The position numbers and the translations under genes were made by a program. From positions 1-38,149 of the forward strand of contig CAZINU010000008.1 of the NCBI GenBank assembly GCA_964540725.1: 38,149 bases of DNA. Direction: 5' to 3'. Below the pieces are notes generated by a model. The model was given only the letters and a program-made list of their open reading frames with translations, had not been told where the DNA came from and made no database searches. The DNA is from JANJWP01 sp964540725. Lineage in GTDB: Bacteria; Patescibacteriota; Gracilibacteria; BD1-5; UBA2023. Each line of letters opens with the position of its first letter. The stretch's first letter is position 1. Shown here one piece after another: positions 9,600-18,650 of the stretch.

Positions 9600-9863
9600 A
9601 GGCACTCGTTCTTGGGTGCCGATTTCGGTCGGGAAAAAGGCGGTAAGAGGGTAATAAAAACCGTTCGAAAGTCAAACGAACTGGATAAAAACCCGATTTT
9701 GCATACAATCGGCGCGTTTTCCGCATTCGACGTACGTTCGAAACGCGGAAGAACGATAGCGTTCGTTCGACGTTCGAGTACCGAAGAAAGCCGTACTGAC
9801 CCGTACGGCGTCGAGGAACGGAGAACGGAGGGCGAATGCTGAAGGTATTCCGTGTTTCTTCCC

Positions 9864-10946
9864 ATGAAGTTCAATCTCGACGCCGTCGTTGAAGAATACA
9901 AGTCCCTCGAAAACGAGCTCGCTACCGATCCGAGCATTTTTACCGACCCCGCCCGATTGAAAAAGGTGATGCGCCGGAAAAAGTCCATCGAGCGCACGGT
10001 CGAACTCTACGGGCAATACAAGACCGTGTACGCCAATTTGGACGAAGCCAAGGAGATTCTCGCGACCGAAAAAGATTCGGAAATGCTCCAAATGGCCAAG
10101 GATCAGCTCGCCGAATCGGAAGCGAAGATTCCGCAACTCGAAGAGGAGCTGAAGATCGAACTCCTTCCGAAGGATCCGAACGACGACAAGAGCATCATCT
10201 TGGAAGTCCGGGCCGGGGCAGGCGGCGACGAAGCCGCGCTCTTCGGCCGCGAGCTTGCCAACGCGTACATGATTTTCGCCAAGGAACAGGGGTTCTGAAT
10301 CGAAATTCTCGATGAAAACGCCGGGGAAGTCGGCGGAATCAAGGAAATGGTCATGAAAATTTCCGGTTCCGGCGCGTATTCCAAATTCAAATACGAAGCC
10401 GGCACCCACCGCGTCCAACGCATTCCGGAAACCGAAGCGAAGGGGCGGGTGCACACTTCGACCGTGACCGTCGCCGTTTTGCCTGAGGCCGAGGCCGTCG
10501 ACGTCGAAATTCGCGACGAAGACCTCGAAATCATGGCGTGCCGGGCTTCCGGCGCGGGCGGACAGCACGTCAACAAGACGAACTCCGCCATCCGCGTCGT
10601 GCACAAACCGACGGGCATTGCCGTAGAATGCCAAGACGAACGTTCGCAATTGCAGAACAAAATGAAGGCGCTCGAAATCCTCCGGGCCCGCATCTATGCC
10701 ATGGAGGAGGAAAAACGGGCCAAGGAGCTCGGCGAAACCCGCCTTTCGCAGGTGGGGACGGGCGAACGTGCCGAAAAGATCCGCACCTACAACTTTCCGC
10801 AGGACCGCGTGACCGACCATCGGATCGGCGCGAATTTCTCGAACCTTCCCGTCATCATGATGGGGCGCATCGGCCCCATCGTCGAAGCGCTCTCCATTGC
10901 CGATCAGACGCAGCTTTTGGAAAAAGCGGCCGGAGGGGGCGAGTAA
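9864..10946 (+). CDS. prfA: Peptide chain release factor 1 (RF1)
   Basis: A 360-residue class I release factor. RF1 reads UAA and UAG in the ribosomal A site and triggers peptide hydrolysis. The stop-recognition motif PxT is present as PET at residues 188-190, the RF1 form rather than the SPF of RF2. The catalytic loop GAGGQHVN is at about residue 232, followed by the RF1-typical VECQDERSQ. An in-frame UGA at 10296-10298 (residue 145) must be read through; the continuation IEILDENAGEVGG aligns with RF1. The gene for the factor that ignores UGA thus itself contains UGA as a sense codon. The start is ATG 9864, favoured over GTG 9852 because MKFNLDAV is the natural N-terminus. There is no Shine-Dalgarno sequence. 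The stop is TAA. Confidence 0.97.
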
Positions 10947-10978
10947 AATGACGGAATCAGAAATTCTCAAGCAAGAAA

Positions 10979-11002
10979 AAAGGCCGGCGGTTGCCGGCCT
11001 TT
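10979..11002 (+). terminator. Terminator after prfA
   Basis: A perfect 10-bp stem AAAGGCCGGC with its complement and a GGTT loop, 32 bases after the prfA stop. The T tail is short (TTT), so efficiency is uncertain. Confidence 0.65.
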
Positions 11003-11074
11003 GATGTCGCGCTTCAAGGGCGCGCGATAGTTTGGTACGGCGCGAATCCTTGAACGAACGCGCGCCTTTCCGTA

Positions 11075-11587
11075 TTAATCGGCCACGTCCATGCAAATAC
11101 CCACGACGTCGAAGTTCACGTAGGACTTGTCCGGGTGTTGGACGCAACGGAAGCAGACTTCCGGGTCGATGCGCCAGCGTTTCCAGATATGCCCTTCCGC
11201 ATCGTCTTCGCCGAGTTTCGGCACTTCGCAGAGAAACGTCAGGATCGTGACCGTCGGGACGTTGTCCTTGTCGCCGAGCACGAACGCGATCGTCCGGCGC
11301 TCGAGCGAGTCCGAGCCCCGGGATCCCGGGGTCGACGAGATTTCCATGACGTGGAGGTTCAGGGCACTCACGGATTTCGCGAAGTCCGTGAGCCGTTTCT
11401 TCAGCTCCGCCCCGTCCAAGTCTCGGATATTGTCGACGAAGATGGATTCGAACGTGTGTCCGAATTCGTCGCCGCGCTTGTTCACCCAGGAGGGAAATCT
11501 TCCGGAGAGGAGGGCACAGGTGGCTTCCGTCGCGAGGGAGACGGATTCCGTGAGGTGGATTTTAATGTTGGTATGATCGTGCTTCAT
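11075..11587 (-). CDS. Unknown 170-aa protein, SD-led
   Basis: A 170-residue protein that I do not recognise. It begins MKHDHTNIKIHLTESV, has a moderately hydrophobic core (PTVTILTFLCEVP) and ends in a Cys-containing region (CFRCVQHPDKSYV, then GICMDVAD). It has no signal peptide, no membrane span and no internal UGA; the stop is TAA at 11075-11077. It has a clear AAGGAG 9 bases before ATG 11587, which is uncommon among its neighbours. A good promoter lies at 11666-11693, leaving a leader of about 72 bases that contains a GCGAACG/CGTTCGC hairpin, so control at the leader is possible. It is a single-gene unit. Confidence 0.8.
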   Translation of the reverse strand: MKHDHTNIKIHLTESVSLATEATCALLSGRFPSWVNKRGDEFGHTFESIFVDNIRDLDGAELKKRLTDFAKSVSALNLHVMEISSTPGSRGSDSLERRTIAFVLGDKDNVPTVTILTFLCEVPKLGEDDAEGHIWKRWRIDPEVCFRCVQHPDKSYVNFDVVGICMDVAD

Positions 11588-11665
11588 AGCGTCTTGCTCC
11601 TTTGTGGAAAGGGTTTCGGCGGCCGGGTCGACCGGAAGCCGGCGAACGCGTACGTTCGCGAAGGC

Positions 11666-11693
11666 GTTATACGAATTGATTTCTGGAAGTCAA
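11666..11693 (-). promoter_or_regulatory. Promoter of the 170-aa protein gene
   Basis: Minus strand TTGACT (11688-11693), 16-bp spacer, TATAAC (11666-11671). The leader downstream contains a 7-bp hairpin with a TACG loop. Confidence 0.75.
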
Positions 11694-11758
11694 TACTATT
11701 CCGTAGGTACGAAGGTACGGTTTCCCTAAACGGCCATCCTTGTCTTCGGAACGCGAGA

Positions 11759-12916
11759 TTACCGTATGACGTTCGCCATATTGAAGAACGGCATCATGAT
11801 GGCGAGTACGATAACGCCCACGATGCTGCCGACCCCGACGATGACGGCCGGTTCGAGCAGGCTGGAAAGGTTTTTGACGAGCGAATCGATTTCGCGTTCG
11901 TACCGCTTCGCCGCCTTTTCGAGCATTTTGGCCAAGGTTCCGGTCTGCTCCCCCACCTTGACCGCCGTCGAGAGCGCGATGGGGAAATTTTCCACTTTCC
12001 TCCGATAGCCGGCTTCCTCTTCTTTCGACATCCGGTCGCCTCGGATCTTCCGTTCGACGTACTCGCCCCCCATGCTCGCCGAGAGGGGCTTTCCGGCTTT
12101 CACGTCCGCGAGCGTGGCGTCGATTTCGGCTTCGTAGACGGCGTTGCCCATGCCGCTTTTGACGATGAGGAGGGCGCGGTTGATGACGACTCCGCTCGAG
12201 AGGAGCGACGCGAGGAATTCGCAATAGGCGATAAGGATGCGCTTGCGTACGAGCCCTCCGAAAACGGGAATCCGGAGGAACATTCGGTCGGTAACGGAAC
12301 GGAACCGGTCGGATTTCTTCCGGAGGCCGTACAATCCGGCGATCGTCGCCACGACGAGCAGGAGCATGCCGACGCCGAACGTCCGAAGGAACCGGCTCGC
12401 CGCGATGACGGCTTCGGTCAGCGCGGGCAAATTGGCGTTCGATTCGCGGTAGACCGCCTCGATTTTCGGGACGACGTATACCATGATGACCGATACCATG
12501 GCCGCCGCAATGACGGCGATGGCCACCGGATAAATGAGGGCCTGTTTGACTTTCCGGGAAAGTTCCAACCCCCGTTCCTCGCGCTCGGTGACGGTTTCGA
12601 GAACTTTTCCGAGCTGGCCGGTCGCGTCGCCCATTTCGAACATCGCGACGTCGAACGCCGAGAAGACCCCGGGCATCTTCGCCGCGGTTTTCGCCATGTT
12701 CGATCCGGTCTCGATTTCGGCCTTCAAAAAGGCGGCGAGTTCGCGGATCTTTCGGTTGTCGGATTGGAAATAGATCGTTTGGATGGCCCGTACGATGGGG
12801 ATTCCCGCATTGACGAGGCTTCCGAACGCGTCCAAAAAGAGGATCTTCTCCTTCCGGGAGACCCGCACGTTTTTGACGGCCTTCCCGGCCGAGAGTTCCG
12901 ATCCTTCGGTTTTCAC
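11759..12916 (-). CDS. Type IV pilus/T2SS inner-membrane protein (PilC/GspF family)
   Basis: A 385-residue protein with two GspF/PilC domains. This family forms the inner-membrane platform that connects the pilus assembly ATPase to the growing pilus. Domain 1 holds FGSLVNAGIPIVRAI and MFEMGDATGQLGKVL; a membrane span follows (LIYPVAIAVIAAAMV). Domain 2 holds EFLASLLSSGVVINRAL and AVKVGEQTGTLAKML and ends in a span (VIVGVGSIVGVIVLAIM) and PFFNM, as usual. The GTG start at 12916 is chosen because the frame is closed by TAG shortly upstream. No UGA is used. No other pilus genes are nearby, so the remaining machinery must lie elsewhere. The promoter is shared back to back with the Hsp20 gene. Confidence 0.93.
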   Translation of the reverse strand: MKTEGSELSAGKAVKNVRVSRKEKILFLDAFGSLVNAGIPIVRAIQTIYFQSDNRKIRELAAFLKAEIETGSNMAKTAAKMPGVFSAFDVAMFEMGDATGQLGKVLETVTEREERGLELSRKVKQALIYPVAIAVIAAAMVSVIMVYVVPKIEAVYRESNANLPALTEAVIAASRFLRTFGVGMLLLVVATIAGLYGLRKKSDRFRSVTDRMFLRIPVFGGLVRKRILIAYCEFLASLLSSGVVINRALLIVKSGMGNAVYEAEIDATLADVKAGKPLSASMGGEYVERKIRGDRMSKEEEAGYRRKVENFPIALSTAVKVGEQTGTLAKMLEKAAKRYEREIDSLVKNLSSLLEPAVIVGVGSIVGVIVLAIMMPFFNMANVIR

Positions 12917-12937
12917 GTATTTGAAGAGGTTTCCGAC

Positions 12938-12988
12938 ATGCTACCATACCGGGGAAAAATTTGCAAAAACCGCCGCTTCGAATACGAT
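12938..12988. promoter_or_regulatory. Divergent promoters sharing one palindromic -35 box
   Basis: TTGCAA at 12961-12966 is its own reverse complement. Leftward it pairs with TAGCAT (12938-12943, 17-bp spacer) for the PilC gene. Rightward it pairs with TACGAT (12983-12988, 16-bp spacer) for the Hsp20 gene. Sharing would make the two initiation events mutually exclusive. Confidence 0.5.
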
Positions 12989-13018
12989 TGCATCCGTCTT
13001 TCCGAACCCGGTTCCCCC

Positions 13019-13444
13019 ATGTTCAAGCTCTTCAATATCGGCCACGGCGACGAGGCCGACGAAATCGACGTCCATCACGACCACGAAGACCACGATGCCG
13101 AAGAGGATCTCGGACAGGTCGCCCTCGACATTCTCGACCTCGATGCGGCCATCGTGCTCATCGCGCCCTTGGCCGGAATGTCCGTCGACGAAGTCGATAT
13201 CAGCGTTTCCCGGAACATCCTCACCGTTTCGGGAGAGCGAAAGCGCCCTGCCGTATACGACGAACCGGGCCGGCTTCTCGTCGAGGAATGCTTCTTCGGG
13301 CCGTTTTCGCGCTCGGTCGTCCTCCCGGAGAATCTCGCCTTCAACAAGATTCGCGCGCAGATGGAGAACAACCTCCTCGTCGTCACCGTCCCCAAACTGC
13401 AGTTCCCCGCGAAGTCCATAAAAATCGACAAGCTCGAATCGTAG
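13019..13444 (+). CDS. Hsp20/alpha-crystallin small heat-shock protein
   Basis: A 141-residue small heat-shock protein, an ATP-independent holdase that binds unfolding proteins. After a His/Asp-rich N-terminus (residues about 14-30) the alpha-crystallin domain starts near residue 40. Recognisable strands are APLAGMSVDEVDISV, ILTVSGERKRP, EECFFGPFSRSVVLP and MENNLLVVTVPK, the last being the family's C-terminal signature. The start is ATG 13019 and the stop is TAG. There is no UGA and no Shine-Dalgarno sequence. It is the first gene of a tight rightward cluster (13019-14432). Confidence 0.92.
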   Translation: MFKLFNIGHGDEADEIDVHHDHEDHDAEEDLGQVALDILDLDAAIVLIAPLAGMSVDEVDISVSRNILTVSGERKRPAVYDEPGRLLVEECFFGPFSRSVVLPENLAFNKIRAQMENNLLVVTVPKLQFPAKSIKIDKLES

Positions 13445-13447
13445 CCC

Positions 13448-13732
13448 ATGCAAGACCCGCGCCCCCGAAAAATCGCGCACCGTTCGGTAAAAAAGCTCGA
13501 CGCGCTCGTTACCGGGTTCATTCTCTGAGGGGTCGTGGCATCGATCTACGGAATCGACAAGCACCGCCGTGCCGTCGAGGACGCGGTCTCGGACGCCCCG
13601 TCGGATTTGCCGGAACGTTCGGAACGTTTGGCGGTCGGAGCCATTCTCCGAATGCTCGTGTTCGGCGTTCCCGAGGAACGTCCGTCCCGCTTCAAGAGGA
13701 TGCTCCGATTTTTCCGTATCCGTAAGCCGTAA
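13448..13732 (+). CDS. Small membrane-anchored protein
   Basis: 94 residues, starting 3 bases after the Hsp20 stop. A short basic N-terminus (RPRKIAHRSVKK) is followed by a single membrane helix at about residues 18-37. The helix contains UGA at 13526-13528 (residue 27), read as the first Gly of GGVVASIYGI; a small-residue pair is normal there. The rest is charged and ends in RFFRIRKP. The topology resembles YtxH-like one-span proteins, but I cannot assign a family. The stop is TAA at 13730. Without UGA read-through the gene would be cut inside its membrane helix. Confidence 0.7.
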
Positions 13733-13736
13733 ACGT

Positions 13737-14432
13737 ATGCGTTTTTCCGCGTCGGGTTTTTTGGCGGCAAGCCTTTCGGTAACCTTGGTCGTTCCTCTCG
13801 CGTCCGCGGGATACGAGGGGCAGATTCGGGCATGCCTGGAAGCGCGCGAGCAGGGAAGGGCGAAGACGATTAAGGAATACGTCTGTCCGGACGGCGTCAT
13901 GGGCGATCAGGACGTCGCCTATCAGGTCGTGCTCGATTCCGAATTCCGAAAGATCGACCGCGACGCCGAACGGCGGCTGAAAGACATGCAATCCCGTATG
14001 GGCAAGGACTTCGTCGATATGGATAAGGACGTGTCCAATTGGTTCGATTCCACGAGCAAGGACAGCGAATTTTCCGATCGGTACGAGAAGGTCTGCGGCG
14101 ACCTTTCCGATCCGAAGAACGTTCTTCGCCAAACCGTCGACGCGTTTGCGGAGGAAGGAGGCGTCACGACCGACTCGCAGACCGTCCGATTCGCCGCGAA
14201 TCCGGCCTGGTGCGACGCGCTCGTCAAACGCAAGCTTGCCGCGTACCGCCATACCGCCCGGCTCTTCGCCGAACAGAACGTCTACGAAAGCTACGACCGC
14301 GACAAAAAAGACCTCGTGAACCGGCTGAAGGACGAATACCGGAATTTCCTCATGAAGTGGATGATCTATATCGGGGAAACGTCGAGGATAAAGGATAAGT
14401 GGAACGTGAAGACCCCCCGCCACAATGGGTAG
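13737..14432 (+). CDS. Exported protein of unknown function
   Basis: 231 residues with a clear Sec signal peptide: MRFSASGF, a hydrophobic stretch LAASLSVTLVVPLASA and likely cleavage at about residue 25. The mature part is helical and charged, with four Cys (ACLEAR, EYVCPDG, EKVCGD, AWCDAL) that could form two disulfides. I recognise no family. The start is ATG 13737, four bases after the previous stop; the stop is TAG at 14430. It is probably co-transcribed with the two genes before it. Confidence 0.8.
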   Translation: MRFSASGFLAASLSVTLVVPLASAGYEGQIRACLEAREQGRAKTIKEYVCPDGVMGDQDVAYQVVLDSEFRKIDRDAERRLKDMQSRMGKDFVDMDKDVSNWFDSTSKDSEFSDRYEKVCGDLSDPKNVLRQTVDAFAEEGGVTTDSQTVRFAANPAWCDALVKRKLAAYRHTARLFAEQNVYESYDRDKKDLVNRLKDEYRNFLMKWMIYIGETSRIKDKWNVKTPRHNG

Positions 14433-14489
14433 GGAATTCTTCGAAAACCTTCGTATTTTGCGTTCCGGGCTGCGGTTCTCGCTCATCGT

Positions 14490-14680
14490 ACCATTCAAGT
14501 ACGCCTCGCTCCGAGCCTCGCCCGTCACGCAAACTTCTCGGTTTTGAAAGAATCCGGGAGTCATGCCCCGTCTTTTTCTAGAATCCCCCCGTTTCGCGCT
14601 TGCCGTATAACGTAAGTACGTCTCGTTTGCAATTCTCGGCCGTCGCCCGAATTTCTCGGTTTTGAAAGATTCCGCAAGTC
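14490..14680. repeat. Tandem repeat, two copies about 118 bp apart
   Basis: TTCTCGGTTTTGAAAGA followed by TCCG..AGTC occurs at 14535-14562 and again at 14653-14680. Upstream parts also match (AAGTACG.CTCG.T near 14497 and 14614), so the unit is about 85 bp repeating every 118. A weaker relative appears at about 15568-15590. The repeats fill the 268-base gap between the exported protein and rsmA. Their role is unknown; the second copy may supply the TTGAAA -35 for rsmA. Confidence 0.65.
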
Positions 14681-14700
14681 CCGCTCTCATATCCCAACCC

Positions 14701-15531
14701 GTGTCCGCTTCCCCCCAATCGTTCGGCATTAAGGCGAAAAAATCGCTCGGCCAAAACTTCCTCGTCGATCAAACCGCGCTCGATCGCATTGCCGGAGCGT
14801 GCCGCGTTTCCGGCGCAAACGTCGTGGAGGTCGGTCCCGGGTACGGGGCGCTGACCGAGAAGCTCCTCGCGCTCGAACCCTCTTCGCTCACCCTCGTCGA
14901 ACTCGATGCCGACATGGTCGCCATTCTCCACGACCGCCGGTCGAAGAACGATTTGGCAATCCCGGCGGGAACCCGCTTCGAAGTCCGTCACGAGGACGTA
15001 CTCGAATTCGTTCCGAAGGACGTCGCGTACCGGGTCGTGGCCAATATTCCGTACTACATCACCTCTCCGATTCTCGAACGGTTTCTCTACGCGTTGCCGA
15101 ACAAGCCCGAAGAGATGGCGATCCTCATGCAAAAAGAGGTGGCCGACCGCATTCTCGCGAAAGACGGCAAGGAATCGGGACTTTCGATTTTTTGCAAGAA
15201 CGCGTGCGCCCGCATCGAGGAGGTGGCCAAGGTTCCGGCGGGATGCTTCCGTCCCGCGCCCAAGGTCGACAGCGCGGTGCTCCGGTTCGAACTCCGCCCG
15301 GAACGCGATGCTGCTCGGGACGCCGCGTTCCTGAAAGTGGTGCGCGCCGGGTTTTCGGCGCCCCGAAAAAAGCTCTCGTCGAACCTGGCAAACGGGCTCG
15401 GCGTGTCGAAGGAGCGGGTGGGGAAGGTCTTCGCGGAACTCGGCATCGATGAAAACGAGCGGGCCGAGCGTCTCGACACGGCTCTGTGGGAACGGTTGTC
15501 GGCGCGGTTTTCCGAAAGTATTGACAAATAG
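14701..15531 (+). CDS. rsmA: 16S rRNA dimethyladenosine transferase (RsmA/KsgA)
   Basis: A 276-residue S-adenosylmethionine-dependent enzyme that dimethylates two adjacent adenines in helix 45 of 16S rRNA late in small-subunit assembly. It opens with KAKKSLGQNFLVD, the family signature. The SAM motif is VEVGPGYGALTEKL, the acidic motif is LVELDADM, and the catalytic motif is NIPYYITSPIL (NLPY in most homologues). The C-terminal helical domain includes FRPAPKVDSAVL and FSAPRKKLSSNL. GTG 14701 is chosen because it starts just before the conserved region; TTG 14662 is possible. The stop is TAG. No UGA is used. A promoter for the next gene lies over its last codons. Confidence 0.95.
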   Translation: MSASPQSFGIKAKKSLGQNFLVDQTALDRIAGACRVSGANVVEVGPGYGALTEKLLALEPSSLTLVELDADMVAILHDRRSKNDLAIPAGTRFEVRHEDVLEFVPKDVAYRVVANIPYYITSPILERFLYALPNKPEEMAILMQKEVADRILAKDGKESGLSIFCKNACARIEEVAKVPAGCFRPAPKVDSAVLRFELRPERDAARDAAFLKVVRAGFSAPRKKLSSNLANGLGVSKERVGKVFAELGIDENERAERLDTALWERLSARFSESIDK

Positions 15532-15547
15532 AAATAATTATTACTAT
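15521..15547 (+). promoter_or_regulatory. Promoter of the 285-aa membrane protein gene
   Basis: Consensus TTGACA (15521-15526) within the last rsmA codons, a 15-bp AT-rich spacer, and TACTAT (15542-15547). The leader to ATG 15674 is about 120 bases. Confidence 0.6.
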
Positions 15548-15673
15548 TCGAATTAGGTCCTTAACATCCGTTTCGAAAGAATTCCGGGGTTCGCCACGGG
15601 AACGGCACGACCGTTTTCCGTTCCGGCCTCGAAAGCTTTCGAATTTCCGCATTTTAAGAGAAGGAGAAAAACC

Positions 15674-16531
15674 ATGGCAGAAACCTGCTCCGTTTCGGGG
15701 TACCCGAAAGAACCGCTGTTCCGGGACATCCGGAATCCGCAAATCGTCGCGAGCCTCGTTCTCGCGCTCGCCTCACTCGGCATCGTCACCCTCGCCGAGG
15801 GCATGTCCCTTTTTCTGTGGCCGACGGCAGCATTCGTCGCGATGGGCATCGTCGTCGCCGCAAGGTCGAGAATGGGCGCCGCGGCGTTCGTTTCCGGCAT
15901 GTACGCCCTCATCGTCGAAATGCTTTCGCTCGGAGTGGCTGTCGGCTTCGGGACGGACTTTCGAATCGAGATGAAACTCGGGATATTCTTCGTAATCCTC
16001 TTCTCATCGGTATGGGTCATCACGATTCGCGAAGATTATTCGGCGGACCATTCCCGTCGAACCTACTTCGTCGCTTCGGTTCTCCTGTTCGCGTCGTTCT
16101 ATCTGGTCGCTTCCATGCAATCGCGAGGCGAGGTCGACAATGCTTTGTTCTACGAAAAATCGACCGGCAATCTCGTAACGACGGCCCGATGGTTGCCGTA
16201 CGGACTCCCGTTCGACGATCCGGACGAACGTTTCGCGGCGTTCGAGCGAAAGGTCGGCGTTTCGCTCGCGGCGAAGCCGTCCGATCCGTGCGAGGCTTCG
16301 ACCTGGTGCCTCGAAGGGGTGGAGACGTTCAAGGGCGAAATCGCGTTCGGCGCCCGCCCCTCCACCCGCAGCGCCTACTTGGCCGCGAAGGAGGTATCCA
16401 CGGTCGCCCCGATCGCCTTCGAGAAGCCCTTCGACACCAAAGAGGCCGCCATGGCCGCCCTGAGAAAAGAGGCCGCCTCGCGCCTCGGCCTCGATGCGGA
16501 AAAGGATGGGATCTTCGTGAAGGAGCGTTGA
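15674..16531 (+). CDS. Multi-pass membrane protein with soluble C-terminal domain, ending at UGA
   Basis: 285 residues from ATG 15674, with a strong AAGGAG 8 bases upstream. About four membrane spans occupy residues 25-150 (LVLALASLGIVTLAEGMSL, FVAMGIVVAARS, FFVILFSSVWVI, VASVLLFASFYLVA). A soluble domain of about 130 residues follows, with two Cys and an Arg/Lys/Glu-rich end (DGIFVKER). I recognise no family. There is no internal UGA, and the frame meets TGA at 16529-16531. Read as Gly, the frame would continue 117 codons through the terminator at 16568-16595, the uvrB promoter and the uvrB start before reaching TAA at 16883. The natural end is therefore UGA, in conflict with code 25. Confidence 0.8.
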   Translation: MAETCSVSGYPKEPLFRDIRNPQIVASLVLALASLGIVTLAEGMSLFLWPTAAFVAMGIVVAARSRMGAAAFVSGMYALIVEMLSLGVAVGFGTDFRIEMKLGIFFVILFSSVWVITIREDYSADHSRRTYFVASVLLFASFYLVASMQSRGEVDNALFYEKSTGNLVTTARWLPYGLPFDDPDERFAAFERKVGVSLAAKPSDPCEASTWCLEGVETFKGEIAFGARPSTRSAYLAAKEVSTVAPIAFEKPFDTKEAAMAALRKEAASRLGLDAEKDGIFVKER

Positions 16532-16567
16532 CTGAATTTCGGCCAAACGCTCCGTCCGAAACGCCTG

Positions 16568-16595
16568 CCGGCACCCTACGGGGTGCCGGTTTTTT
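16568..16595 (+). terminator. Intrinsic terminator after the 285-aa gene
   Basis: A 9-bp perfect stem CCGGCACCC/GGGTGCCGG with a TACG loop and six T, 36 bases after the UGA at 16529. Confidence 0.92.
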
Positions 16596-16617
16596 CGTGC
16601 GCGAGGGCGATTTTCTA

Positions 16618-16646
16618 TTGCTTCATCTTCCCTTTCGCGCTATACT
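16618..16646 (+). promoter_or_regulatory. Promoter of uvrB
   Basis: TTGCTT (16618-16623), 17-bp spacer, TATACT (16641-16646); the leader to ATG 16692 is about 40 bases. Confidence 0.75.
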
Positions 16647-16691
16647 CCGGCGTTCGGTTCCGTATCCGTCCCTTTCTTCCGCTTTTCTCCC

Positions 16692-18650
16692 ATGAACCGC
16701 TTCCGCCTCGCGTCTCCGTACCTTCCTACCGGCGACCAACCGCAGGCTATCGACGCCCTGTGCGCGTCGATTTCGGCGTGAAACCGGCATCAGACGCTCC
16801 TCGGGGTAACGGGGTCCGGAAAAACGTTCACCATGGCGAACATCGTGGAACGCCTGCAGCGGCCGACGCTCGTCATCGCCCATAACAAAACCCTCGCGGC
16901 CCAGCTCGCGGCTGAGTTCAAGGAATTCTTTCCCGACAATGCCGTCCACTACTTCGTGTCGTACTACGACTACTACCAACCGGAGGCGTTCGTCGTGAAG
17001 ACCGGCCAGTACATCGAGAAGGAAGCGACCATCAACGAGGAAATCGACCGGCTCCGCCACGCGGCGACCGAAAGCCTCCTTTCAAGGCGCGACGTCCTCA
17101 TCGTCGCCTCGGTATCCTGCATCTACGGTATCGGCGAGAAAGAAGATTACGGGTCCGGCCGTTTCCGGTTGGACCGGGGGGCGAAAATTCGGATGGAGAG
17201 CGTGCTCGATACGCTCGTCGCGCTCCAATTCCGCCGCGCTACGGCCGATTTTCTCCCCGGATCGTTCCGGGTCATGGGCGATTGCCTCGAAATCTTTCCG
17301 GCTTCGAGCGAAACGTTCTGGTCGGTTTCGGTCTTCGATGACGAAATCGAGACGATCGTGCGGAAAGAGCCGATTACGAACCGCATTCTCGAATCCGTCG
17401 ATACGGTGACGGTATTTCCGGCCAAGCACTTCGTCACCTCGGCGTCGGTCGTCGAGGAAATCGTTCCGAAGATCCGGGCCGAACTCGAAGAACGCCTCGC
17501 ATTTTTCCGCGAACGCGGCCAAATCGTCGAAGCCGAGCGGCTGAAAATGAAGACCGAGTACGACATCGAGATGCTCACCGAGACCGGGTACGTGAACGGA
17601 ATCGAGAACTACTCCATGTACCTGTCGCGCCGCGGTTTCGGGGAAACGCCCTCGACCCTCCTCGACTTTTTCCCGGAAGATTCGCTCACGTTCGTCGACG
17701 AGTCGCATATCACCATCCCCCAGGTCGGGGGCATGTACGCCGGAGACCGATCGCGCAAGGAAAATCTGGTCGCGTACGGGTTCCGCCTTCCTTCGGCCAT
17801 GGAAAACCGGCCGCTCAAGTTCGACGAATTCGAAAAGAAGATTTCCCAAGCCGTCTACGTTTCGGCCACGCCTTCCGAATACGAAATGACCCGTTCTTCG
17901 ATGATCGCCGAACAAATCATCCGCCCAACCGGCCTCATCGATCCGGAAATAGGCATCGAGGATATGGAATTCATGGCGGATTCGCTCATGCGGAATCTGA
18001 AGGACGTCCGGGGGCGGAACGAGCGCGCGCTCATTACGACGCTCACGAAAAAATCGAGCGAGGAGCTCGCCGAATACCTCGCCGGAAACGGCGTCAAAGT
18101 CCGGTACCTGCACAGCGAAATCGAAACCATCGACCGCCTCGAAATTCTCCGCGATCTCCGAATGGGGAAGATCGAGGCCATCGTCGGCGTCAACCTGCTT
18201 CGTGAGGGATTGGATTTGCCCGAAGTCTCGTTCATCGGCATTCTCGATGCCGAAAAAGTCGGATTCCTCCGGAGCGTTCCGTCGCTGTTGCAGATTATCG
18301 GCCGAGCGGCGCGCAACGTGAACGGGCGGGTCGTCATGTATTCGCACGGACGGAAGATCTCCGCGGCGATGGAGCGGGCCATTTCCGAAACCGAGCGCCG
18401 CCGGGCTATCCAGAAAGCCTACAACGAAGCGAACGGAATCGTTCCGAAGACGGTCGTTTCGAGCATCAAGGACGTCGGTCTCAAAGGAAAAAAGCGCGAC
18501 GTCGCGAGCGTATCGTGAGACCCGAAGGCCGTCCTGAAACGGTTGGAGCTCGAAATGGAAGTCGCCGCCGCGAACCTCGACTTCGAACGCGCTGCCGAAC
18601 TCCGGGACGAATTGTTCGCCATCCGGGAAGCGTCGAACCGCCGCGGTTAG
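16692..18650 (+). CDS. uvrB: Excinuclease ABC subunit B
   Basis: A 652-residue DNA-damage recognition helicase of nucleotide excision repair, which accepts the lesion from UvrA and recruits UvrC. UGA at 16779-16781 (residue 30) gives SISAGNRHQTLLGVTG, matching the Gly before the Walker A GVTGSGKT. Further motifs are HYFVSYYDYYQPEA (the beta-hairpin region), TFVDESHITIPQ (DEAD-like box), EGLDLPEVSFIGILDA and QIIGRAARN. A second UGA at 18516-18518 (residue 609) precedes the UVR domain, which reads LEMEVAAANLDFERAAELRD and contacts UvrC. The start is ATG 16692 (MNRFRLASPY) and the stop is TAG. The last bases overlap the stop of the convergent gene. Standard-code calling would lose both the N-terminus and the UVR domain. 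Confidence 0.98.
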
